64,000 bases of DNA, taken from Prolixibacteraceae bacterium. Lineage in GTDB: Bacteria > Bacteroidota > Bacteroidia > Bacteroidales > Prolixibacteraceae. The notes under the pieces were generated by a model that was not told the DNA's origin, made no database searches, and saw only the letters and a program-made list of their open reading frames with translations. The stretch spans positions 100,697 to 164,696 of the forward strand of contig JANQHI010000079.1 in assembly GCA_028282705.1 (NCBI GenBank), given 5' to 3'. How positions within the stretch are numbered: the stretch's first letter is position 1; each line of letters opens with the position of its first letter. The translations under genes were made by a program, and so were the position numbers. Shown here piece by piece: positions 45,111 to 54,491 of the stretch.

Positions 45111-45124
45111 CGTGTGCGCACCCG
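45111..45124. promoter_or_regulatory. Uronate-regulator operator before uxuA (variant)
   Basis: CGTGTGCGCACCCG, an 11 of 14 match to CGTGTACGAACACG with the core inverted repeat GTGTGCGCAC. It lies 42 bases before the uxuA start. Confidence 0.7.
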
Positions 45125-45165
45125 ATATTATAAATATTTGACAATCAATTAAAAGGAAAGATAAA

Positions 45166-46386
45166 ATGGCATTAGAACAAACGTGGAGATGGTATGGTCC
45201 AAATGATCCTGTAACCTTACAGGATATCAGGCAGGCAGGGGCAACAGGTGTTGTAACTGCATTGCATGAAATCCCCAATGGAGATGTTTGGGGAGAAAAA
45301 GAGCTGGAGGCAAGGAAAAGGTTTGTTGAGTGGGACGACAGCCTTATATCTCCTAAAAAAAGGGGGCTTACCTGGTCTGTGATAGAAAGCATCCCAGTCC
45401 ATGAGGAGATAAAACAAGGCAAGCCAAATAGGGATTATTTTATTCAAAACTATAAGCAAAGCATTCAGAATGTAGGCAAAATGGGCATTCCAGTTTTATG
45501 CTACAATTTTATGCCAGTAGTTGACTGGACAAGGACAAACCTAAATTTCGAGTTGGATGATGGAGCCAGGGCTTTAATGTTTGATATGATTGATTTTATT
45601 GTATTCGACACCTTTATCCTTCGCAGAAAAGGTTCTGATGAATTGTATGAAAGCCATCTGTTAGAAAAAGCCAAACAGAGGTTTGAATCAATGGACAGGG
45701 AAAAAAGGTATGAACTTGAAAAAACCATAATAGCTGGGCTTCCAGGAGCTGAAGAAAGCTATTCTCTTGAACAATTCCAGGCTAAACTAGATGAATATAA
45801 AGATATTGATGATGGCCAATATCGTGAGAACCTTGCCTATTTCCTGAAAGAAATTGCTCCTGTTGCAGAACAAAGTGGGGTAAAACTAGCCATCCACCCT
45901 GATGACCCTCCTTTTTCATTGTTTGGTTTGCCAAGGGTAGTGAGTACAGAAAAAGACCTGGAGTTTATATTCAATGTGTATGATTCTATTTACAATGGCT
46001 TTACCATGTGCACTGGCTCTTTTGGAGTAAGGCCAGACAATGACCTTGTTGGAATGGTTCAACGCCTGGGTTCAAAATTAAACTTTGCACATTTGCGCAG
46101 TACCCAACGTGATGAATACAAAGGATTCCATGAAGCTAGCCACTTACGTGGGGATGTAGATATGTATGGTGTTATGTTGGCAATTTTAAAAGAGCAAAGC
46201 AAACGCAAAAGTGTTTACAGGCCTGATGATAGCATCCCAATGAGAGCTGACCATGGGCACACCATACTTGATGACCTTGACAAAAAAACCAACCCAGGAT
46301 ATTCAGCCATTGGGTTGTTGCGTGGAATGGCAGAACTCAGGGGATTGGAAATGGGCATTGAAAAAAGTGGGGCTGTATATAAATAG
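45166..46386 (+). CDS. uxuA: Mannonate dehydratase
   Basis: A 406-residue TIM-barrel enzyme that dehydrates D-mannonate to KDG. Typical blocks: MALEQTWRWYGPNDPVTLQD, AGATGVVTALHEIPNGDVW, VIESIPVHEEIKQGKPNRD, KLAIHPDDPPFSLFGLPRVV, MCTGSFGVRPDND and MRADHGHTILDDL, with the metal-binding His and Cys residues. Length is near E. coli UxuA (394). It heads an operon with a kinase, a LarA-like protein and an oxidoreductase. Confidence 0.96.
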   Translation: MALEQTWRWYGPNDPVTLQDIRQAGATGVVTALHEIPNGDVWGEKELEARKRFVEWDDSLISPKKRGLTWSVIESIPVHEEIKQGKPNRDYFIQNYKQSIQNVGKMGIPVLCYNFMPVVDWTRTNLNFELDDGARALMFDMIDFIVFDTFILRRKGSDELYESHLLEKAKQRFESMDREKRYELEKTIIAGLPGAEESYSLEQFQAKLDEYKDIDDGQYRENLAYFLKEIAPVAEQSGVKLAIHPDDPPFSLFGLPRVVSTEKDLEFIFNVYDSIYNGFTMCTGSFGVRPDNDLVGMVQRLGSKLNFAHLRSTQRDEYKGFHEASHLRGDVDMYGVMLAILKEQSKRKSVYRPDDSIPMRADHGHTILDDLDKKTNPGYSAIGLLRGMAELRGLEMGIEKSGAVYK

Positions 46387-46411
46387 ATAATAACCTAATA
46401 AATTCAATATA

Positions 46412-47491
46412 ATGGCAATAGAACTAAAAAAAGGATGTAAGTACTCCATGTTGATCCCAACTAGCATGGGAGTCAGGATCACCCCTGTGAATGGGCAACC
46501 TGTGCATAGCAGTGATACATTTAAAATGCAAGCTACCAGTGCTGAAACAAATGTTGGCAGCATAGCTTCCTTCCTTGGGCTTCCTGTAAAAGTATTAACC
46601 ACATTTGTAAAGGGAAGCCCAGTTGCCCAGTTTATTAAAAGTAATTTGCGCAGCCGCCACATGGACTTTGAAGGACCTGAAGTAGAACAAGGGAATCCAT
46701 GGGGATATAGACACCAATTTAATATTGCAGACAGTGGATCAGGAACAAGGGGTCCCAGGGTGCAAAATGACAGGGCTGGTGAAGTTGGCAGGACACTGAA
46801 TGCAAAAGATTTTGACCTTGAAAAGATTTTTAGCACAGAAGGAGTGCAGGTCATGCACCTTTCAGGATTAATTGGGGCTTTGTCTCCCGAAACCAGTAAC
46901 TTCTGCCTTGAACTGGCAAGAGCAGCCAGGAAATATGGTACTAAAGTTTCTTTTGACCTGAATTATCGTGCATCATTCTGGGCAGGAAGGGAACAGGAAT
47001 TACGTGAAATATTCACAGAAATTGCCCGTGTTTCTGATATACTTATAGGCAATGAGGAAGACTTCCAATTGTGCCTTGGAATTGAAGGACCAGAAGCAGG
47101 AGGCAAAGGCATTGAAGCTGAAATTGAAGGATTCAAAGGGATGATTGGGCGTGTGAAACAAGCATTCCCTAATGCATCAGTTTTTGCTACTACTTTGCGC
47201 CAGGTAATCAGTGTAAATGAACATTTATGGGGTGCTATCATGTTAGAAGGAGAAAACTGGCATGTAATTGAACCTAGGAAAATTAATGTTCTTGACAGGA
47301 TTGGTGGTGGTGATGGGTTTGTTGGTGGGATGCTCTATGGTATACTGAAAGGTTGGGAACCTGAAAAATGGCCTCAATTTGGATGGGCAACAGGGGCACT
47401 GGCAACAACATTTTTAACTGATTATGCACAGCCTGCTGATGAAGATATGGTATGGAGCATCTGGGAAGGAAATGCAAGAGTAAAAAGGTAA
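46412..47491 (+). CDS. Second PfkB-family sugar(-acid) kinase
   Basis: A 359-residue ribokinase-family protein, 25 bases after uxuA. SAETNVGSIASFLGLPVKVL replaces the usual GGxxxNxA start, followed by MHLSGLIGALSPETSNFCLE, VSFDLNYRASFW and the catalytic LDRIGGGDGFVGGMLYGIL. It is a distant paralog of kdgK at 38257 and could be a KDG kinase with a different range of substrates. The neighbouring LarA-like and Gfo/Idh genes suggest a second sugar acid feeding in at this point. Confidence 0.85.
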   Translation: MAIELKKGCKYSMLIPTSMGVRITPVNGQPVHSSDTFKMQATSAETNVGSIASFLGLPVKVLTTFVKGSPVAQFIKSNLRSRHMDFEGPEVEQGNPWGYRHQFNIADSGSGTRGPRVQNDRAGEVGRTLNAKDFDLEKIFSTEGVQVMHLSGLIGALSPETSNFCLELARAARKYGTKVSFDLNYRASFWAGREQELREIFTEIARVSDILIGNEEDFQLCLGIEGPEAGGKGIEAEIEGFKGMIGRVKQAFPNASVFATTLRQVISVNEHLWGAIMLEGENWHVIEPRKINVLDRIGGGDGFVGGMLYGILKGWEPEKWPQFGWATGALATTFLTDYAQPADEDMVWSIWEGNARVKR

Positions 47492-47517
47492 AGATATTCA
47501 ATGTTGAACACTAAATT

Positions 47518-48804
47518 ATGATCTACTTTGAATCAGGGTCTTCCACAGCAAAACTTACAGCTGAAGACCTCAAAAAAGGGTTGTTCCAGGCATTAGGCAA
47601 ACTTGGAGAAAAAAATAAGGTATTGGTTGTACCTCCCGATTATACAAGGTTTCCATCACGTTCAGGGGAATTAACTGAATTTGCTTGGGAATATTATGGA
47701 GATAAACTAACTGATATCCTGCCTGCATTGGGTACACATAGCCCCATGACTGATGAGCAGATCAGCCACATGTTTGGGAAAACACCACGTTCACTTTTCC
47801 GTGAGCATGACTGGAGGAATGAAGTGGTAACTGTGGGTGAAGTACCTGCTGAATTTGTAAAAGAGGTTTCAGGAGGTGCTGTGGAGTTTTCATGGCCTGC
47901 ACAAGTCAATAAATTATTGCTTGAAGGAAATTTTGACCTGATCATTTCTGTGGGCCAGGTAGTCCCCCATGAGGTTGTAGGCATGGCCAATTACAATAAA
48001 AATATTTTTGTGGGGACAGGTGGTTCTGAAGGCATCAACAAAAGCCATTATGTAGGGGCTGCATATGGCATGGAAAAGATGATGGGCAGGGCTAATACCC
48101 CTGTAAGGAAAATATTCAACTATGCATCTGACCATTTTACTGCTGATATGCCTTTCCTTTTTGTCCAAACAGTAGTTAGTGTTGATAAAAATGGAGAGCT
48201 TTGCACAAGGGGGTTATTTATTGGTGATGACACAGAAGTATTTATGAAAGCTGCCAAGTTATCATTGGAAGTAAACTTTGAGATGGTAGAAAAGCCTCTT
48301 AAAAGAGTGGTTGTATACCTTGACCCCACTGAATTTAAAAGTACATGGCTGGGCAACAAAAGCATTTATCGCACACGCATGGCTATTGCTGATGGTGGAG
48401 AGCTGATTGTACTTGCCCCTGCCCTGGTTGAATTTGGGGAAGACAAAGAAATTGATAAGTTGATCAGGAAATATGGTTATTTTGGCACTCCCAAAACACT
48501 GAAAGCTGTAAAAGAAAATAAAGATTTACAGGATAACCTGGGGGCTGCTGCCCACCTGATACATGGATCTTCTGAAGGAAGGTTCTCTGTTACCTATTGC
48601 CCTGGGAAAGGGGAAGAAAACCTTACCAAAGAAGAAATTGAAGGGGTTGGGTTTGATTATCAGGACATTGACAAAATAATGGGAAAATATAACCCAAAAA
48701 AACTAAAAGATGGGTTCAATACACTTCCTGATGGGGAAGAAATTTTTTATATTTCAAATCCTGCTTTAGGCTTATGGGCTTTTAAAGATAGGTTTGAATA
48801 TTAA
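47518..48804 (+). CDS. LarA-family (nickel-pincer) racemase/epimerase homolog
   Basis: A 428-residue protein of the LarA/DUF2088 family. Lactate racemase residues have visible counterparts: DYTRFPS (Asp41, Arg44), the first catalytic His in ALGTHSPMT (His74), the second in GQVVPHEVVG (His151), the cofactor-anchoring Lys in ANYNKNIFVGTGG (Lys161) and the nickel-binding His in INKSHYVGA (His177). His-Lys-His spacing (10 and 16 residues) equals that recalled for Lactobacillus LarA (His174-Lys184-His200). Some family members act on sugar acids such as gluconate. No larB, larC or larE gene is in the window, so cofactor synthesis would be encoded elsewhere. Between uxuA, PfkB and Gfo/Idh, it may be an epimerase of a sugar acid. 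Confidence 0.8.
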   Translation: MIYFESGSSTAKLTAEDLKKGLFQALGKLGEKNKVLVVPPDYTRFPSRSGELTEFAWEYYGDKLTDILPALGTHSPMTDEQISHMFGKTPRSLFREHDWRNEVVTVGEVPAEFVKEVSGGAVEFSWPAQVNKLLLEGNFDLIISVGQVVPHEVVGMANYNKNIFVGTGGSEGINKSHYVGAAYGMEKMMGRANTPVRKIFNYASDHFTADMPFLFVQTVVSVDKNGELCTRGLFIGDDTEVFMKAAKLSLEVNFEMVEKPLKRVVVYLDPTEFKSTWLGNKSIYRTRMAIADGGELIVLAPALVEFGEDKEIDKLIRKYGYFGTPKTLKAVKENKDLQDNLGAAAHLIHGSSEGRFSVTYCPGKGEENLTKEEIEGVGFDYQDIDKIMGKYNPKKLKDGFNTLPDGEEIFYISNPALGLWAFKDRFEY

Positions 48805-48817
48805 GGCATAGAATTCA

Positions 48818-49801
48818 ATGGTAGTTAACTGGGGAATTATAGGAGTTGGTAATGTAACAGAAGTAAAAAGTGGTCCGGCTTTTTATAAGCTTCCTGATTC
48901 AAGGTTAGTGGCAGTAATGAGGCGCAACCAGGAAAAGGTTGTAAATTACTCAAAACGCCACAACGTGGGGAAATGGTATACTGATGCATCAAAACTGATT
49001 AATGACCCCGAGGTTAATGCCATTTACATTGCTACACCCCCCAGCACACATGCGCAATATGCAATTGCTGCCATGAAAGCAGGCAAACCTGCATATGTAG
49101 AAAAACCCATGGCACTCAACCATACAGAATGCCTTGAAATGATCAGGGTATCTGAAGAAACAGGGATACCATTATGGGTAGCCTATTACAGACGGTCTCT
49201 CCCTGCTTTCCTAAAGGTAAAAGAACTAGTTGAAACAGGAAGTATTGGAAAACTTTTGGCTGTTAATATCAGGCTTTTCAAACAAGCCAGGGAAAGGGGC
49301 TTACCCAAAGAAGAAATGTCATGGCATGTTTTTCCTGAAATAGCAGGAGGTGGGCATTTCTTTGATTTAGCTTCCCACCAATTTGATTTCCTTGATTTCC
49401 TTTTTGGTCCTTTGAGGAATGTAAAAGGAAATGCAAGAAACATTGCAGGCTTGTACCCTGCTGAAGATACAGTTAGTGCTGCCTTTACATTTGATAATGG
49501 GGTTGTGGGGTCAGGTTCGTGGTGCTTTGTGGTAGATGAGCATTCAGAAGAAGATATTGTTGAAATTACAGGCGAAAAAGGGCAAATTTCTTTTTCATGT
49601 TTCGGGCATCATGGAGTAAACCTAAAGACACGGGATAAAAACAAACATTTAGAATTTGAAAACCCTGCCCATATCGCCCAAAACCTTGTACAACAAGTTA
49701 ATAATGAGATCAGGGGAACGGGGGAATGTGTAAGTACCATGTATTCTGCTGCACGCACAAGCTGGGTATTGGATGAAATTGTGATAGGATATTACAATTA
49801 G
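48818..49801 (+). CDS. Gfo/Idh/MocA-family oxidoreductase
   Basis: A 327-residue NAD(P)-dependent sugar oxidoreductase. The Rossmann start WGIIGVGNVTEVKSGPAFYK, the AIYIATPPSTHAQYAIAAMK and AGKPAYVEKPMALNHTECLE blocks (EKP motif with the catalytic-type Lys) and the HFFDLASHQFDFLDFLFG segment are typical of the family. It ends the uxuA operon (13 bases after the LarA-like gene). Its substrate could be a sugar acid or lactone handled with that LarA-like enzyme. Confidence 0.88.
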   Translation: MVVNWGIIGVGNVTEVKSGPAFYKLPDSRLVAVMRRNQEKVVNYSKRHNVGKWYTDASKLINDPEVNAIYIATPPSTHAQYAIAAMKAGKPAYVEKPMALNHTECLEMIRVSEETGIPLWVAYYRRSLPAFLKVKELVETGSIGKLLAVNIRLFKQARERGLPKEEMSWHVFPEIAGGGHFFDLASHQFDFLDFLFGPLRNVKGNARNIAGLYPAEDTVSAAFTFDNGVVGSGSWCFVVDEHSEEDIVEITGEKGQISFSCFGHHGVNLKTRDKNKHLEFENPAHIAQNLVQQVNNEIRGTGECVSTMYSAARTSWVLDEIVIGYYN

Positions 49802-49893
49802 AACACCCATGGCTAAAACAATAACTAAAGCAATTAACAGCATGTTAAAGTTATGCCATATAAGGGAGAAGGACATAGATTAATTTTAGAGAA

Positions 49894-51027
49894 GTGAAAA
49901 TAATTATTGACAACAAAATTCCCTACATAAATGGAGCTTTGGAGCCTTTTGCTGAAGTAATTTACCTGCCGGGTAATAAAACCACACCTGAAGTTGTAAA
50001 AGATGCTGATGCCATAGTAACCAGGACGCGCACTATCTGCAATGAGAATCTATTAAAAGGTTCAAAAGTTAAATTTATTGCTTCAGCTACCATTGGTTAT
50101 GACCATATTGATACCAACTACTGCAAACAGGCAGGAATTGAATGGATCAATGCTCCTGGATGCAATGCAAAAAGCGTGGAGCAATATGTGGCTTCTTCCC
50201 TTTTCTCTATTTCCATGAGGAAAAGGTTCAGGTTGCATGAAAAAACCATTGGAATAGTTGGTGTAGGGAATGTTGGAACCAATGTTGCAAATTTCTGCAA
50301 AACCATTGGGATGAAAGTATTGTTGAATGACCCTCCAAAGGAAAGGTTAGAAGGAACAAATGAGTTTGTATCATTGGAAAAGATTAAAAATGAAGCTGAT
50401 ATTATTACTTTTCATGTCCCTTTAAACCATGATGGTAAAGATGCCACTTTACATATGGTTGATGAAAGATTTTTGAATGGGTTGAAAAAAAATCCTATCC
50501 TCATAAATACATGCCGTGGAGAGGTTTTTAACTCTGACAATGTGTATGATGCCATTGAAGCAGGGTTAGTTTCAGGGCTCATTGCTGATTGCTGGGAAAA
50601 TGAACCTGATCTTGACCTTGACCTATTAAACCTGGCAGATTATGGAACCCCACACATTGCAGGCTATTCAAAAGATGGGAAAGCAAATGGCACAAAAATG
50701 AGTGTCCAGGCTATCAGCCAATTTTTCAATTTAGGTATTGATAACTGGGAACCTAAACATGTTGATTTGCCTAAAAGTACAATAATTGAAATTGATGGAA
50801 ACCAACGCAGGGAAGAAGCTATACTGGCTGAAGCAGTCCTTTCAACCTATGACATTGAAATAGATGATGACAATTTGAGGGATGCTCCCCACACCTTTGA
50901 AAAACTCAGAGAGGACTATCCTGTCAGAAGGGAATTTGGCACATACACTGTTCAAGCTACAAACATGGAAAAAGAAACTATTGAGAAATTAAAAGCTATT
51001 GGATTTAACATAGATCAGGTGGATTAA
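49894..51027 (+). CDS. pdxB: 4-phosphoerythronate dehydrogenase
   Basis: A 377-residue D-2-hydroxyacid dehydrogenase (E. coli PdxB has 378) in pyridoxal-5'-phosphate synthesis. It has a GTG start at 49894. Motifs: IDNKIPYINGALEPFAEVIY, ASATIGYDHIDTNYCKQAGI, WINAPGCNAKSVEQYVAS, the NAD site GIVGVGNVGTNVANF, and LINTCRGEVF, ENEPDLDLDLL and TPHIAGYSKDGKANGT with catalytic Arg, Glu and His. The C-terminal extension of about 90 residues is the PdxB-specific dimerisation domain. Confidence 0.94.
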   Translation: MKIIIDNKIPYINGALEPFAEVIYLPGNKTTPEVVKDADAIVTRTRTICNENLLKGSKVKFIASATIGYDHIDTNYCKQAGIEWINAPGCNAKSVEQYVASSLFSISMRKRFRLHEKTIGIVGVGNVGTNVANFCKTIGMKVLLNDPPKERLEGTNEFVSLEKIKNEADIITFHVPLNHDGKDATLHMVDERFLNGLKKNPILINTCRGEVFNSDNVYDAIEAGLVSGLIADCWENEPDLDLDLLNLADYGTPHIAGYSKDGKANGTKMSVQAISQFFNLGIDNWEPKHVDLPKSTIIEIDGNQRREEAILAEAVLSTYDIEIDDDNLRDAPHTFEKLREDYPVRREFGTYTVQATNMEKETIEKLKAIGFNIDQVD

Positions 51028-51080
51028 TATAAGTCACAAGTCTTTCCCATGAAAGTGGGAAACCCAATATACCAAACACC

Positions 51081-51296
51081 TTGAGAAAATTTGACTTTTA
51101 TGTTTACATAATCACAAACCAAAGGAATACAGTTCTTTACATTGGAGTTACAAACAATTTAAAGAGAAGAATAAATGAACACAGAAATAAAGTAAACAAA
51201 AGCTTTTCTTCAAGATATAACATTTACAAACTAATCTATTTTGAACATTTTAAAAGCATTAAAGAAATATCAATCAAAAAAATAAAAAATGACTAA
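51081..51296 (+). CDS. Truncated GIY-YIG endonuclease-like ORF
   Basis: A 71-codon frame from a TTG at 51081. The start (FDFYVYIITNQRNTVLYIGV then TNNLKRRINEHRNKVNKSF) is a GIY-YIG catalytic core with YVYI-TN and YIGVTN motifs and the Arg in LKRRI. Members of this UPF0213-like group are about 80-100 residues and continue with EAIxREKQIKxW; here the frame ends early after SIKEISIKKIKND, so the C-terminal part with the last catalytic residues is missing. It overlaps the start of gnd by 8 bases. It is Lys/Asn-rich and AT-rich compared with its flanks and is probably a decaying inserted gene. Confidence 0.6.
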   Translation: MRKFDFYVYIITNQRNTVLYIGVTNNLKRRINEHRNKVNKSFSSRYNIYKLIYFEHFKSIKEISIKKIKND

Positions 51297-52746
51297 CAAA
51301 TTAGCAGACATTGGATTAATTGGGCTAGCTGTAATGGGCGAAAACCTAGTTCTAAACATGGAAAGTAAAGGCTACACTGTAGCTGTGTTTAACAGGACAG
51401 TTGAGAAAGTTGACAAATTTATGAATGGCTGTGGGACTGGTAAAAATTTTATTGGAGCTAAATCAATTGAAGAACTTTGTGCTTCACTTGAACGTCCCAG
51501 GAAAGTTATGCTCCTTGTAAAGGCTGGTAAACCTGTTGATGATTTTATTGACATGGTAATCCCTTACCTTGAAGAAGGGGATATCATTATTGATGGGGGC
51601 AACTCACACTATCCTGATACAGTAAGAAGGACAAAATATGTTGAAAGTAAAGGGTTGCTATATATTGGCACAGGAGTTTCAGGTGGTGAAGAAGGTGCAT
51701 TGTTAGGCCCATCTATGATGCCAGGTGGTTCTACTGAAGCCTGGCCTCATGTAAAAGAAATTTTCCAGGCTGTAGCTGCAAAAGTTGAAGATGGTGCCCC
51801 TTGTTGTGATTGGGTTGGTGAAGATGGTGCAGGGCACTTTGTAAAGATGGTACACAATGGGATAGAATATGGGGATATGCAGATCATCACTGAAGCCTAC
51901 CAGCTAATGAAAGAGTTACTGGGCATGAATGCTGATGAAATGCATGAAGTATTCAAACAGTGGAACGAGGAAGAACTGGATTCATACCTGATTGAAATCA
52001 CTCGTGACATACTGGGTTACAAAGATGAAGATGGAGAGCCTTTGGTCGAGAAAATATTGGATACAGCCGGGCAAAAAGGGACTGGCAAATGGACAGGTAT
52101 TTCAGCACTTGACCTGGGTATCCCATTGACCCTGATTGGTGAATCAGTATTTGCGCGTTGCCTGTCTGCCCAAAAAGATTTGCGTGTTGAAGCTTCAAAA
52201 GTTATCAGTGGCCCAGCCCCTAAATTTGAAGGAGATAAGCAACAATTTGTGAATGACCTGAAAATGGCATTGTATGGTGCTAAGATCATTTCATATGCCC
52301 AAGGCTACAACCTGATGATGGAAGCTGCCAAAGAATACAATTGGAACCTGAACTATGGAGGCATTGCCCTGATGTGGCGAGGAGGTTGTATCATCAGGTC
52401 AGTATTCCTGAAAGACATTAAAAATGCCTTTGACAAGAACACTGAATTGCCTAACCTGCTACTTGACCCATTCTTCAAAGAAAAGGTAGAAGCAACACAG
52501 GAAGGATGGAGAAGGGTTTGTGCAACAGCATTGGCAAATGGCATACCTGTTCCTGCATTGACTTCAGCACTGTGCTATTTTGATGGCTTCAGGAGTGAAA
52601 GGCTGCCTGCCAACCTGCTTCAGGCTCAGCGCGACTATTTTGGTGCCCACACCTATGAAAGGGTTGATAAACCAAGAGGTGAATTTTTCCATACAAACTG
52701 GACAGGGCGTGGTGGAGATACTGCCTCAACTACCTACACAGTTTAA
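51289..52746 (+). CDS. gnd: 6-phosphogluconate dehydrogenase (decarboxylating)
   Basis: A 485-residue enzyme making ribulose-5-phosphate, CO2 and NADPH from 6-phosphogluconate. Motifs: GLIGLAVMGENLVLNMESKG (Rossmann site), GTGVSGGEEGALLGPSMMPG, GEDGAGHFVKMVHNGIEYGD (active-site Lys) and the C-terminal GFRSERLPANLLQAQRDYFG AHTYE. Length is in the normal range. Its start overlaps the end of the GIY-YIG ORF, so its original promoter region may have been altered by that insertion. Confidence 0.97.
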   Translation: MTNKLADIGLIGLAVMGENLVLNMESKGYTVAVFNRTVEKVDKFMNGCGTGKNFIGAKSIEELCASLERPRKVMLLVKAGKPVDDFIDMVIPYLEEGDIIIDGGNSHYPDTVRRTKYVESKGLLYIGTGVSGGEEGALLGPSMMPGGSTEAWPHVKEIFQAVAAKVEDGAPCCDWVGEDGAGHFVKMVHNGIEYGDMQIITEAYQLMKELLGMNADEMHEVFKQWNEEELDSYLIEITRDILGYKDEDGEPLVEKILDTAGQKGTGKWTGISALDLGIPLTLIGESVFARCLSAQKDLRVEASKVISGPAPKFEGDKQQFVNDLKMALYGAKIISYAQGYNLMMEAAKEYNWNLNYGGIALMWRGGCIIRSVFLKDIKNAFDKNTELPNLLLDPFFKEKVEATQEGWRRVCATALANGIPVPALTSALCYFDGFRSERLPANLLQAQRDYFGAHTYERVDKPRGEFFHTNWTGRGGDTASTTYTV

Positions 52747-52927
52747 GCATCTAAAAAAATGTAACTAAATTGGCAAATAGCCATAAAAAAGGGTAAGCTA
52801 ATACTGGATTTTCAACTTGATATATTGGGGCACAGGCGAAACAACCATCCTGTGTTCCAATTTTATTCCTAAACAATCAATTTTAGAAGCTGTTTTAACC
52901 TTAGGCACTGTTTTATACTATTGTATT

Positions 52928-54352
52928 ATGAAGATACTTTTAACAGGCGTAACAGGATACATTGGCAAAAGGCTTCTCCCTGTGCTTATAGAAAAAGGGC
53001 ATGAAGTAATATGCTGTGTGCGCGAAAAAAACAGGCTCACCATACATGAAAAACTTTTATCAAAAGTAAAGATACTGGAAATTGACTTTTTAAAATCATT
53101 GCAGTTAAATAGTTTGCCCACTAATTTTGATGTGGCTTACTACCTTATCCATTCCATGACCACCTCAACTGAAAAGTTTGACCAGTTGGAATCAAAAACT
53201 GCAGAAAGCTTCAAAACATTTATGGAGGCTTCTTCAGTAAAACAGGTTGTCTATTTAAGTGGGATAACCAATGAGGATGTGTTGTCAAAACACCTGGCTT
53301 CAAGGAAAAAAGTGGAAGATATATTGGTTAGTGAAAAGTATAGCCTTACAGTGCTAAAAGCTGGCATTGTAGTAGGTTCAGGAAGTGCCTCTTTTGAGAT
53401 CATCAGGGACATTGTAGAAAAACTGCCTGTAATGATCGCCCCTAAATGGATATTGACCAAAACCCAACCTATTGCCATCAGGGATGTAATTAAATACCTG
53501 GCTGGTATAGTTTTAAATAAGGAAACTTATAACAGGTCATTTGATATTGGAGGACCAGAAATACTCACTTACAAAGAGATGATGCTACAATATGCCAAAG
53601 TGCGCAAGCTGAAAAGGAAAATATGGGTAGTACCATTGATGTCACCTAGAATCTCATCTTATTGGTTATTCTTTATTACTTCAGTTTCATTTAAACTGGC
53701 AGCCAACCTGGTTAACAGTATGAAAATGGAAATTATTGCCAGAGACCAGAAACTTGAGGAACTGCTTCAGGCCAACCCTTTAACCTATGAGCAAGCCCTG
53801 AAGTTTGCTTTTCAGAAAATAAAACAAAACCTGGTTTTAAGTAGCTGGAAAGACTCCATGATAAGCAGCAATTTAGGGCTTTCTCTTTCTGATTTTATTG
53901 AAGTCCCACAATTTGGCTGCTACAAAAACATTAAAAAAATTGCCATTGAAAACCCAGGGAGGGTACTTACAAATATTTGGTCAATTGGAGGTGAGCGTGG
54001 TTACTATTATGCCAATTGGCTGTGGAAAGCCAGGGGATCTTTTGACCAATTATTGGGTGGGGTTGGTGTGAGGCGCGGGCGCACATTGCCTTCTGAAATA
54101 CACACTGGTGATTCACTTGACTTTTGGCGCGTATTGTATGCCAGCAGGGAAAAGAAAAGGTTGCTCCTTTTTGCTGAAATGAAATTACCTGGAGAAGCAT
54201 GGCTTGAATTTAAAATTGATGATAAAAATATCCTCCACCAAACAGCAACTTTCCGCCCAAAAGGGATATGGGGAAGGTTGTACTGGATTGTTACATCACC
54301 ATTCCACTACTTCATTTTTAATGGGATGATAAGAAACATTGCAAATAGCTGA
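52928..54352 (+). CDS. SDR-type NAD(P)-binding protein fused to DUF2867
   Basis: I start at the ATG at 52928 (MKILLTGVTGYIGKRLLPVL); the 37 codons before it look noncoding. The 474-residue protein has an N-terminal atypical SDR/NmrA-like Rossmann domain (GVTGYIGKRL nucleotide loop, AYYLIHSMTT, VVYLSGITNEDVLSKHLASR) and from about 310 a DUF2867 domain (RGSFDQLLGGVGVRRGRTLP, IHTGDSLDFWRVLYAS, LPGEAWLEFKIDDKN). This two-domain layout is common in bacteria (YbjT-like); the substrate is unknown. No membrane segment except a possible one near residue 250. Confidence 0.85.
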   Translation: MKILLTGVTGYIGKRLLPVLIEKGHEVICCVREKNRLTIHEKLLSKVKILEIDFLKSLQLNSLPTNFDVAYYLIHSMTTSTEKFDQLESKTAESFKTFMEASSVKQVVYLSGITNEDVLSKHLASRKKVEDILVSEKYSLTVLKAGIVVGSGSASFEIIRDIVEKLPVMIAPKWILTKTQPIAIRDVIKYLAGIVLNKETYNRSFDIGGPEILTYKEMMLQYAKVRKLKRKIWVVPLMSPRISSYWLFFITSVSFKLAANLVNSMKMEIIARDQKLEELLQANPLTYEQALKFAFQKIKQNLVLSSWKDSMISSNLGLSLSDFIEVPQFGCYKNIKKIAIENPGRVLTNIWSIGGERGYYYANWLWKARGSFDQLLGGVGVRRGRTLPSEIHTGDSLDFWRVLYASREKKRLLLFAEMKLPGEAWLEFKIDDKNILHQTATFRPKGIWGRLYWIVTSPFHYFIFNGMIRNIANS

Positions 54353-54491
54353 TTATGAATATTTTTTTGCCTAAAATAGTATTAACTTTAAATCTTAGGG
54401 TTTTGACCAAAACATCTTCTTTATTATTTTTATTTTGCTGAAAACCAATTAAATTAAGCATGTCCTAAATCAAACCATAATTTTTCATTTT

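Noticed and set aside
52817..52927. Upstream 37-codon extension of the SDR-DUF2867 gene
   Set aside because: The stretch has no family similarity and the Rossmann motif starts properly at the ATG at 52928.
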